Assembly: GCA_050299175.1 (NCBI GenBank)
Contig: JBNKVM010000056.1
Coordinates: forward strand, 1-5,428
From: JAPHTQ01 sp050299175
GTDB taxonomy: Bacteria; Pseudomonadota; Gammaproteobacteria; Thiohalomonadales; Thiohalomonadaceae
DNA: 5,428 nucleotides
Direction of reading: 5' to 3'
This document shows positions 1-5,428 of the stretch, one piece after another (position 1 is the stretch's first letter; each line of letters opens with the position of its first letter). The notes below the pieces were generated by a model, which did not search any database, had not been told where the DNA came from, and saw only the letters and a program-made list of their open reading frames with translations. Made by a program: the position numbers and the translations under genes.

Positions 1-1031
1 CCCTGGCCGCCTACAACTCGGGCGAAGGTACCGTCGCCCGCGCCATCAAGCGCAACAAGCGCCGCGGTAAGCCCACCGACTACTGGTCCCTCGACTTGCC
101 TCGCGAAACCGAGGGCTATGTTCCCAAACTGCTCGCCATCAGCGAACTGGTTGCCAATCCGCCTGCCTATGGCGTGCTGCTCGACACCATCCCGGACGAG
201 CCCTACCTGGCAAGCGTCGAGGTAGGTAGCCAGATCGACCTAGACCTGGCCGCAGAACTGGCCGACGTCACCCTGGAAGAGCTCTACCTCTACAACCCGG
301 GCTTTAATCGCTGGGCCACCGATCCGAAGGGGCCGCACAAGCTACTGGTGCCGATCGAAAACGCCGACCTGTTCCGCGAAAATCTGGCCCAGTATCCTGA
401 CAACCAGCGCATCAAGTGGATCCGCCACCGGGTACGCAGCGGTGAGGTGCTGGGCACCCTGGCCGACAAATATCACACCACGGTCTCGATGATCCGCTCG
501 GTGAACCGCCTGCGCAGCAACAACCTACGTATTGGCCAGAGCCTGACCATCCCTGTAGCGCGTACCAGTCTGCAGCGCTATAGCCTGAGCGCCAGCCAGC
601 GCCTCGCGGCGGTAAAGAACCGCAACCGCGACGGCTACAAGCTGGAGTATCAGGTGCAGGAGGGAGATACCCTTTGGGACATCGCGCGTAAATATGAAGT
701 GGGTGTGCGCCAACTGGCCAAATGGAACGGCATGGCGCCGCGTGACCCGCTGCTGCCGGGTACCAAGCTGGTGATCTGGACCCAGGATCAAGCGAAGGTT
801 TCGGCGATCAATCCGGCTAACTTCACCCATCCGTTCGCCGACGACACCACCCGCCGCATCGGTTACATCGTGCGCCGCGGGGACTCGCTGGCACGTATCT
901 CACAACGTTTCCGTGTCAGTATCAGCAGCCTCAAGCGCTGGAACAAAAAACTGCAAAGCATCAAATATCTGCAACCAGGCCAGCGACTCACACTTTATGT
1001 GGATGTGCGCAAGCAGTCCGGTAATATCTAA
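1..1031 (+). CDS. mltD: MltD-type membrane-bound lytic murein transglycosylase, 3' part (5' end outside window)
   Basis: Cleaves the glycan strands of peptidoglycan in the periplasm, forming 1,6-anhydro-muramoyl ends; MltD proteins are usually outer-membrane lipoproteins. The reading frame is open from base 3 to the TAA at 1029-1031, giving 342 visible residues. The first residues, LAAYNSGEG, are the conserved AYN..G segment late in the SLT catalytic domain, followed by the family-typical YWSLDLP and YVPKLLA motifs. The signal peptide, lipobox and catalytic Glu lie upstream of the window. Residues about 68-125 form the linker region also seen in E. coli MltD. Three LysM peptidoglycan-binding domains follow at about 141-185, 215-259 and 287-334; E. 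coli MltD has two. A TTG at 96-98 lies inside the conserved WSLDLPRET segment and is an internal Leu, not the start. The gene converges with the DHH phosphoesterase gene. Family assignment is confident; the symbol rests on domain order and similarity recalled from E. coli. Confidence 0.93.
   Translation, partial: LAAYNSGEGTVARAIKRNKRRGKPTDYWSLDLPRETEGYVPKLLAISELVANPPAYGVLLDTIPDEPYLASVEVGSQIDLDLAAELADVTLEELYLYNPGFNRWATDPKGPHKLLVPIENADLFRENLAQYPDNQRIKWIRHRVRSGEVLGTLADKYHTTVSMIRSVNRLRSNNLRIGQSLTIPVARTSLQRYSLSASQRLAAVKNRNRDGYKLEYQVQEGDTLWDIARKYEVGVRQLAKWNGMAPRDPLLPGTKLVIWTQDQAKVSAINPANFTHPFADDTTRRIGYIVRRGDSLARISQRFRVSISSLKRWNKKLQSIKYLQPGQRLTLYVDVRKQSGNI
423..557 (+). other. LysM domain 1 of MltD
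   Basis: This segment encodes a LysM fold beginning HRVRSGEVLGTLADKY and closing with LRIGQSLTIPV, the usual start and end motifs of the domain. LysM binds the N-acetylglucosamine-containing glycan of peptidoglycan. The common SGDTL motif reads SGEVL here, a mild deviation. Confidence 0.88.
645..779 (+). other. LysM domain 2 of MltD
   Basis: This segment encodes the best-conserved LysM of the three, with YQVQEGDTLWDIARKY at its start, a LAKWNG centre and a LLPGTKLVIW end. A linker of about 29 residues rich in Arg, Ser and Ala separates it from domain 1. Compared with E. coli MltD, which has two LysM domains, the protein carries one more than expected, but the sequence alone does not show which copy is the extra one. 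Confidence 0.9.
861..1004 (+). other. LysM domain 3 of MltD
   Basis: This segment encodes a C-terminal LysM with YIVRRGDSLARISQRF, a LKRWN centre and a LQPGQRLTLYV end. It closely resembles the last LysM of E. coli MltD in its RRGDSL and PGQ.LTL motifs. Only about eight residues follow before the stop codon. Confidence 0.9.
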
Positions 1032-1067
1032 CCGTCATCCCTGACTTTGCCCAGGCAGGTTCCAGAC
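1032..1067. other. Short convergent intergenic gap
   Basis: These 36 bases separate the stop codons of mltD and of the DHH phosphoesterase gene. I find only a 4-base-pair stem (AGGT at 1057-1060 with ACCT at 1066-1069) and no proper T tract, so no intrinsic terminator can be called for either gene. Termination may depend on Rho or lie inside the opposing gene. Confidence 0.6.
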
Positions 1068-1916
1068 CTACTTTGGGTCCAGTCGTAGCAAATCCGCTGG
1101 CAGATCGGTACTAAAGCCAGCCGCATTACGGTGACCTCCGCCGCCAAACTGCTCAGCCACCTTGGCCACATCCACACCGCCCTCCTTGCGTGAACGCAGC
1201 GACCAACTGCGGCGTGTGCCCATATCCTGATAACCTGCGGCAAAGGGGTGGCTCTCCGCCAGTTCACCCAGCAGATCACTGATAATGACATGCGGCGCAT
1301 TGACCACCGGCACCTGATAACCTGCAATTGTCCCCTGCACCGCACGCATTTTGTACTGGTCCACCAACTGGCGACGAAAACGGTTAAGGGTCTCCCCTTC
1401 GCTACGTAGTTGCGCCAGACGCTGCGGTTCATCGATCAACGACTGCCACAGTTCGAAGGTGAAAGGATGGCTCATCAGTGCGGTGTTGATCTCATCGCTA
1501 CCATCAAGTTTGAAACGCCACAGATCGCGATCCTGCACATGCAGCAACAATTGCGGCACGGGGGCAGTATGCAGATGCTCCCAGGTGATCACGGCCCCGG
1601 AACGTTCCATATCGAAGACCACTGTCAGATTAAGAAACTCGTCGGCCAGACCATCCAGATCGTCTCGGGCTGTAACGTGGTGATCGAGAATCGTTACCTC
1701 CTCGGCCACATTGCAGATCTGCTTAAGCGTGTCACGACGGTAAGAAAAATCGACAATATAAACTTCGCGCCTGCTGCAATCGGGTGGCTCATGCCCATGC
1801 TTGGCCGCGTAGTAATCGGCCTCGATACCGCGCGCTGCAAAATAGCGCTGTGCGGCCACCGCGGCACCGAAACCATCGAGGCAATTGGCATGATAGATAA
1901 CCAGGGTTTTAGCCAT
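1068..1916 (-). CDS. DHH/DHHA1 family phosphoesterase (NrnB-like)
   Basis: Predicted cytoplasmic, metal-dependent phosphodiesterase of the DHH superfamily, which includes nanoRNases and cyclic-dinucleotide or cyclic-nucleotide phosphodiesterases; the substrate cannot be read from sequence. From the chosen start it has 282 residues. Motif I is H9-A-N-C-L-D14-G-F-G-A-A, motif II is VDFS with D56, motif III is the signature LDHH (D78-H79-H80), and an HVQDRDLW segment (D129, D131) may supply the next acidic ligand. The C-terminal DHHA1 domain carries FGGGGHRNAAGF at 257-268, the usual substrate-binding GGGH loop. I chose the ATG at 1916 because GAGGG lies nine bases upstream and the protein then begins MAKTLVIYH. 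An in-frame ATG at 1940 would add eight unconserved residues (MQSRGQYP). The gene overlaps the end of the CDF gene by eight bases, implying translational coupling. Motif I lacks the classical DxD arrangement. An exopolyphosphatase-like role is an alternative. The family call is strong; the activity is inferred. Confidence 0.9.
   Translation of the reverse strand: MAKTLVIYHANCLDGFGAAVAAQRYFAARGIEADYYAAKHGHEPPDCSRREVYIVDFSYRRDTLKQICNVAEEVTILDHHVTARDDLDGLADEFLNLTVVFDMERSGAVITWEHLHTAPVPQLLLHVQDRDLWRFKLDGSDEINTALMSHPFTFELWQSLIDEPQRLAQLRSEGETLNRFRRQLVDQYKMRAVQGTIAGYQVPVVNAPHVIISDLLGELAESHPFAAGYQDMGTRRSWSLRSRKEGGVDVAKVAEQFGGGGHRNAAGFSTDLPADLLRLDPK
1909..1916 (-). other. Stop/start overlap between CDF and DHH genes
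   Basis: On the - strand ATGGCTAA contains the ATG of the DHH gene and, in another frame, the TAA of the CDF gene. Such an overlap usually means that ribosomes finishing the first gene re-initiate on the second, so the two proteins are probably made together. Confidence 0.85.
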
Positions 1917-2841
1917 GGGATACTGCCCTCGCGATTGCATTACGTTTTTCCGCTTCGATAAAGACCCGCTTCACCTGTGGATAGACCTGTTTGATACGGC
2001 GATCGATATCGGCGATGGTCTGTTCGACCTTTGCGGCACTGAGCTCATCCCGGAAATCGATACTGATGTTGGCAAGAATGCAGTCCGGCCCCATGTGCAT
2101 GGTCAGCACTTCATTCATCTGTTCGATCTCGGGTGTATCGGCAGCAATGGCACGTATACCAGCAACCACTTGAGGATTGGCGCTCTCGCCAATTAATAGA
2201 CCTTTGGTTTCGTAAGCGAGCCAGATAGCCGTACCGCCGAGGATCAAACCAATGATAATCGAGGCCATACCGTCGAACAGCGTATTACCGGTCAATTGAC
2301 TCAGGGCCGTGGCGATAAACGCAACCATCAGGCCGAGCATTGCTGCTGAATCCTCAAACAAGACCACGAACATCGTCGGATCCTTACCACGCCGGACCGC
2401 CTCGATATATCCCGCTTTGCCTTTTACAGCCCTGAATTCCTTCATTGCCATGTACCAGGCGCCGCCCTCAAAAAGCATCGCCAGTCCGAGCACGATGTAG
2501 TTGATCAACACATGCTCCAGCGGCTCCGGCTCCATTACCCGCAATACTCCTTCGTAGAGCGAGACACCGGCACCAACCGCGAAGATCAGGATGGCAACGA
2601 CGAAACTCCAGAAGTAGATTTCCTTGCCATAGCCAAAGGGAAAACGTTCATCGGCGGGCTTTTTCGCCGCCTTGAGGCCATAGAGCAACAAGATCTGGTT
2701 TCCAGTGTCTACCAGCGAATGAATACCTTCCGAAAGCATGGCAGAACTGCCACTAATCGCAGCAGCAACGAATTTGGTAATTGCGATCAGGGTGTTGCCT
2801 GCCAGGGCGGCAAAGATCACGCGAGTCGATGAGGCGGACAT
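1909..2841 (-). CDS. Cation diffusion facilitator (CDF) family transporter, ZnT9/SLC30A9-like type
   Basis: Inner-membrane antiporter expected to export a divalent metal, most likely Zn2+, in exchange for protons. It has 310 residues, a normal CDF length. Six hydrophobic segments lie at about 8-28, 33-56, 75-97, 110-131, 156-180 and 188-208, followed by a cytoplasmic domain (about 210-300) ending in VFIEAEK. TM2 carries the metal-site motif H41-S-L-V-D45 in EGIHSLVDTGNQ. The loop before TM3 has FPFGYGKEIYFWS. TM5 has FEDSAAMLGL (E163, D164) where classical CDFs have HxxxD; this ED pattern is, from memory, typical of the ZnT9-like branch. There is no His-rich loop. The start is supported by AGGA eight bases upstream. 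It lies 27 bases after yejF and overlaps the DHH gene, so it sits mid-operon. Metal choice (Zn, or possibly Fe, Co or Mn) is inferred. Confidence 0.92.
   Translation of the reverse strand: MSASSTRVIFAALAGNTLIAITKFVAAAISGSSAMLSEGIHSLVDTGNQILLLYGLKAAKKPADERFPFGYGKEIYFWSFVVAILIFAVGAGVSLYEGVLRVMEPEPLEHVLINYIVLGLAMLFEGGAWYMAMKEFRAVKGKAGYIEAVRRGKDPTMFVVLFEDSAAMLGLMVAFIATALSQLTGNTLFDGMASIIIGLILGGTAIWLAYETKGLLIGESANPQVVAGIRAIAADTPEIEQMNEVLTMHMGPDCILANISIDFRDELSAAKVEQTIADIDRRIKQVYPQVKRVFIEAEKRNAIARAVSHG
1926..1930 (-). promoter_or_regulatory. Ribosome binding site deciding the DHH gene start
   Basis: Read on the - strand this is GAGGG, nine bases before the ATG at 1916-1914. It sits inside the 3' end of the CDF gene. 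It supports the shorter start and falls within the extension that the ATG at 1940 would add. Confidence 0.6.
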
Positions 2842-2849
2842 GTATGGTT

Positions 2850-2853
2850 TCCT
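2850..2853 (-). promoter_or_regulatory. Ribosome binding site of the CDF gene
   Basis: On the - strand the sequence CAGGAAACC contains AGGA eight bases before the ATG at 2841-2839. It lies in the 27-base gap after yejF. That gap is too short to show a convincing promoter of its own. Confidence 0.65.
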
Positions 2854-2868
2854 GTTTATTCTGTGTTC

Positions 2869-4482
2869 TTAGTTAATGTCACGAAACAGCGAGGCTTCGA
2901 GCAAAGTGCGAGTGTACTCATGTTGCGGTGCCTGAAACAGTGAACGGGTCTCACCGCTCTCAACTACTTTACCGTCTTTCATCACCAGTACCCTGTGGGA
3001 GATGGCACGCATCACTTTAAGGTCGTGGGAGATGAAGAGGTAGCTCATCCCGTGACGCTGTTGCAGCTCACGCAGCAACGCCAACACCTGCTTCTGTACC
3101 GAAATATCCAACGCGCTGGTCGGCTCGTCGAGCAGGATCAGTTTCGGTTCCAGTACCACCGCCCGGGCAATCGCAATACGTTGGCGCTGGCCACCTGAAA
3201 ATTCGTGGGGATAGCGGGAAAGCATGGCAGGTTGCAGCCCCACCTCTTCCATCACCGCTTCGATACGCTGGCGACGTGCGACCTTGCCCAATTGCAGGAA
3301 ATGGAGTTGCAATCCTTCGCCGATAATCTGTTCGATACTCATACGCGGCGACAGTGCAGAAAACGGGTCCTGAAAGACGATCTGAATATCGCGGCGCAAG
3401 GGACGCATCTGGCGTTGGCCCAGATTGTCGATACGACCACCGTTAAACTGGATCGTCCCTTCACTGTGTTGCAACCGTAACAAGCACATACCCAGGGTGG
3501 TCTTGCCGGAACCCGATTCGCCGACAATACCGACGGTCTCTCCCGGATGGATGGTGATGTCGACCTGATCCACCGCACGCACTTCACCGACCTGACGACG
3601 GAAGAAACCGGACTTAATTGGGAAGTAACAGCGGACACTATCGCCCTGCATTAGCGGCGACTGTTTCGCCAGTTCGCGGACCTCGCTGTCATCCACCAGG
3701 GGCTCGGGCTCACTGGCCAATAGCCGTTTGGTGTAGTCGTGTTGTGGTGCATTAAATACCTCCGTCACCACCCCCTGCTCGACCAGTTTACCCTTTTCCA
3801 TCACTGCCACCCGATCGGCGAAGTGGCGCACCATATTCAGGTCATGAGTAATCAGCAGTACCGCCATACCGAACTCGGCCTGCAACGACTCGAGCAATTC
3901 CAGAATCTGTTTCTGAATAGTCACATCAAGGGCGGTGGTTGGCTCATCAGCGATCAGGAGTTTGGGCTTACAGGCCAGCGCCATGGCTATCATCACCCGC
4001 TGGCGCTGTCCGCCGGAAAGCATGTGCGGCCAAGCATCGATACGTTTTTCCGGCTCCTTGATCCCGACCTTACCCAGTAGCTCGATCATCCGTTCACGTG
4101 CGGTAATGCGATCCAGTCCTTCGTGCAACATCAGCGGCTCGATCAACTGTTCACCAACGCTATAGACGGGATTAAGCGCGGTCATCGGCTCCTGGAAGAT
4201 CATGGCGATGTCACGACCGCGCAACTGGCGCAATTGCGCCTCACTTTTCTGCAGCAACTCCTCGCCGTTAAAATGGATCGAACCGTTACATTCGCATTGG
4301 CTACGATCATGCAGTTGCAGAACGGATAGCGCAGTCACCGACTTACCCGATCCCGACTCACCGACCAGCGCCAGTTTCTCGCCGGGAGCCATCGCCAGCT
4401 GCACATCATCCACCACTTTCTCGCGCTGACCGGCATGACCGAAGGCCACGGAGAGATTTTCGATTTTCAGTAACTCGGACAT
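2869..4482 (-). CDS. yejF: Peptide/microcin C-type ABC importer, duplicated ATP-binding subunit
   Basis: Cytoplasmic ATPase that powers the YejABEF-type importer of oligopeptides; in E. coli this system takes up microcin C. It has 537 residues with two complete nucleotide-binding domains fused in one chain. NBD1 has Walker A GESGSGKS (41-48), Q-loop FQEP (Q97), signature LSGGQ (155-159), Walker B LLIADE (E180) and H-loop H213. NBD2 has Walker A GESGSGKT (321-328), FQDP (Q371), signature FSGGQ (428-432), Walker B LILLDE (E453) and H486. Both catalytic sites look intact. Each domain ends with the Opp/Dpp-type tail, PQHDYTKRLL (246-255) and PQHEYTRTLL (519-528). The ATG lies six bases after the yejE stop, with GGAAGGG inside the end of yejE as ribosome binding site. 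Fused double ATPases also occur in glutathione (GsiA) and other peptide importers; the adjoining YejE-like permease favours YejF. Confidence 0.93.
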   Translation of the reverse strand: MSELLKIENLSVAFGHAGQREKVVDDVQLAMAPGEKLALVGESGSGKSVTALSVLQLHDRSQCECNGSIHFNGEELLQKSEAQLRQLRGRDIAMIFQEPMTALNPVYSVGEQLIEPLMLHEGLDRITARERMIELLGKVGIKEPEKRIDAWPHMLSGGQRQRVMIAMALACKPKLLIADEPTTALDVTIQKQILELLESLQAEFGMAVLLITHDLNMVRHFADRVAVMEKGKLVEQGVVTEVFNAPQHDYTKRLLASEPEPLVDDSEVRELAKQSPLMQGDSVRCYFPIKSGFFRRQVGEVRAVDQVDITIHPGETVGIVGESGSGKTTLGMCLLRLQHSEGTIQFNGGRIDNLGQRQMRPLRRDIQIVFQDPFSALSPRMSIEQIIGEGLQLHFLQLGKVARRQRIEAVMEEVGLQPAMLSRYPHEFSGGQRQRIAIARAVVLEPKLILLDEPTSALDISVQKQVLALLRELQQRHGMSYLFISHDLKVMRAISHRVLVMKDGKVVESGETRSLFQAPQHEYTRTLLEASLFRDIN

Positions 4483-4488
4483 AACGCT

Positions 4489-5428
4489 TTAACCCTTCCG
4501 TGTATCGAAGGCTTCGCGCAATGCTTCGCCGATGAAGATCAACAACATCAGGGTTCCCACCAGCACCATGAAGGTGGTAATGGAGAGCCACCAGGCATCG
4601 ATATTCTCCTTACCCTGAGCCAATAGCTCACCGAGACTGGGGGTGGTCGGTGGGACACCGAGTCCAAGGAAGTCGAGACTGGTCAACGCCAGTACCGCAC
4701 CACTGACACGGAATGGTAGGAAGGTGACCACAGGGGTCATCGCATTGGGCAACAGGTGGCGCCACATAATCGAGCGATCCGAAACACCCAGAGCACGCGC
4801 AGCCGTCACGTAATCCATATTACGTCCGCGCAAAAATTCGGCGCGCACGTAATCAGCCAGCCCCATCCAACCGAACAGGCTAAGCAATGCCACCAGCAAC
4901 AACACGCTGGGCTGAAAGATCGAGGCAAAGATGATCAACAGATAGAGTTCCGGCATCGAACCCCAGACTTCAATAAAACGCTGAAAGAAGAGATCGGTGC
5001 GGCCACCGAAATAACCCTGAACAGCCCCGGCAACAATCCCCGTCACCGTGGCGATCAAGGTCAGCACCAGTCCGAACAACACCGAAAGGCGAAAACCATA
5101 GATCAAACGCGCCAGCACGTCACGGCCACGGTCATCAGTACCAAGAATATTCTGCGCTGTCGGTGGTGCCGGGTTAGGCAGTTGGGCAAAATAGTTAATG
5201 GTGTCGTAACTGTAGGGATTGAGTGGATAGATCGCCCAGTTCTCACCTTCGCTCAACTGTTGACGAATAAACGGGTCGAGGTAATCGGTCTCCGTGGCAA
5301 AGTCGCCGCCGAATTCGGTTTCCGCATAGGTATTAAACAGGGGGAAGTAGTAACTATCGTTATAGTGAATCAATAGTGGTTTATCGTTGGACAAAACCTC
5401 GGCAAACAGACTTAGCACAAACAGCACC
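4489..5428 (-). CDS. yejE: YejE-like permease of a peptide ABC importer (5' end outside window)
   Basis: Inner-membrane channel subunit that would pair with a YejB-type permease and the YejF ATPase. About 312 residues are visible. E. coli YejE has about 341, so roughly 30 N-terminal residues are missing beyond the right edge. The GTG at 5427-5425 is an internal Val within the first membrane segment, not the start: the open frame reaches the edge and the visible sequence starts mid-helix (LFVLSLFAEVLSNDKPLL). A periplasmic stretch of about 80 residues follows, including DKPLL, YYFPLFNTYAE and FGGDFA, all characteristic of YejE. Next come LGTDDRGRDVLARL (95-108), further membrane segments at about 115-138, 155-190, 232-258 and 282-302, and the EAA coupling loop AARALGVSDRS...LLPNA (209-229) that docks on the ATPase. 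It ends six bases before yejF. DppC/OppC-type permeases are the alternative, but the long periplasmic insert favours YejE. Confidence 0.92.
   Translation of the reverse strand, partial: VLFVLSLFAEVLSNDKPLLIHYNDSYYFPLFNTYAETEFGGDFATETDYLDPFIRQQLSEGENWAIYPLNPYSYDTINYFAQLPNPAPPTAQNILGTDDRGRDVLARLIYGFRLSVLFGLVLTLIATVTGIVAGAVQGYFGGRTDLFFQRFIEVWGSMPELYLLIIFASIFQPSVLLLVALLSLFGWMGLADYVRAEFLRGRNMDYVTAARALGVSDRSIMWRHLLPNAMTPVVTFLPFRVSGAVLALTSLDFLGLGVPPTTPSLGELLAQGKENIDAWWLSITTFMVLVGTLMLLIFIGEALREAFDTRKG
4493..4499 (-). promoter_or_regulatory. Ribosome binding site of yejF
   Basis: On the - strand this is GGAAGGG, ending ten bases before the ATG at 4482-4480 and lying within the last codons of yejE. 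Its position implies that yejF translation depends on transcription through yejE. Confidence 0.55.

Noticed and set aside
96..98. TTG as a possible start of the mltD frame
   Set aside because: The frame stays open to the left edge, and the codons before it encode the conserved LAAYNSGEG and YWSLDLP motifs, so the gene begins outside the window.
1057..1069. Small hairpin AGGT-TCCAG-ACCT as a terminator
   Set aside because: Only four base pairs, no GC-rich core, and the following bases ACTTTG do not form a T tract.
1028..1432. A 134-codon - strand frame overlapping the end of the DHH gene in another phase
   Set aside because: Its translation is rich in Trp, Arg and Cys without any motif, and the region is already explained by the DHHA1 domain.
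1917..1940. Longer DHH protein starting at the ATG at 1940
   Set aside because: The eight added residues are not part of the fold, and the GAGGG ribosome binding site lies inside this extension at the right distance from the ATG at 1916.
1410..1961. A 183-codon open frame on the + strand opposite the DHH gene
   Set aside because: The opposing strand encodes intact DHH and DHHA1 motifs, and the + frame shows no domain or family resemblance; it is a shadow.
2995..4482. Repeated sequence between the two halves of yejF
   Set aside because: The similarity reflects two homologous ATPase domains in one protein, not a DNA repeat or recent duplication; the two copies differ widely in sequence.
4756..5376. 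A 206-codon open frame on the + strand opposite yejE
   Set aside because: It lies wholly opposite a conserved permease gene, its translation is rich in His, Gln and Thr with no recognisable motif, and it is a by-product of yejE codon use.
5425..5427. GTG as a possible start of yejE
   Set aside because: It falls inside the first membrane helix; E. coli YejE has about 30 more residues upstream, and the frame is open to the edge.

Overview
The window reads as ordinary chromosomal DNA of a gammaproteobacterium. The evidence is an MltD-type lytic transglycosylase and an E. coli-like YejE/YejF peptide importer, both recognisable by motif order and length. The lineage cannot be named more closely. 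I see no mobile-element genes, RNA genes, CRISPR arrays or long repeats. Coding density is very high: every gap between genes is under 40 bases.

Layout: positions 1-1031 (+ strand) hold the 3' part of mltD, which enters from the left already inside its catalytic domain and ends with three LysM domains. Everything else lies on the - strand and is transcribed right to left. In transcription order these are yejE (inner-membrane permease, cut by the right edge), yejF (double ATPase), a cation diffusion facilitator (CDF) transporter, and a DHH/DHHA1 phosphoesterase of the NrnB-like group. The phosphoesterase converges on mltD across a 36-base gap.

The four - strand genes look like one transcription unit. 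The gaps are 6 bases (yejE-yejF) and 27 bases (yejF-CDF), and the last pair overlaps by 8 bases with the sequence ATGGCTAA. The substrate-binding protein (YejA) and partner permease (YejB) would be expected just beyond the right edge. Together, YejE and YejF would drive ATP-dependent uptake of peptides or peptide-like compounds. The CDF protein would move a divalent metal, probably Zn2+, out of the cytoplasm. The DHH protein would hydrolyse a phosphodiester such as short RNA or a nucleotide, using metal ions. The functional link of the last two genes to peptide uptake is not shown by the sequence; it may be simple co-transcription. No clearly new system is visible. The points worth a second look are the non-canonical metal sites in the CDF and DHH proteins, the extra LysM domain in MltD, and the gene linkage itself.
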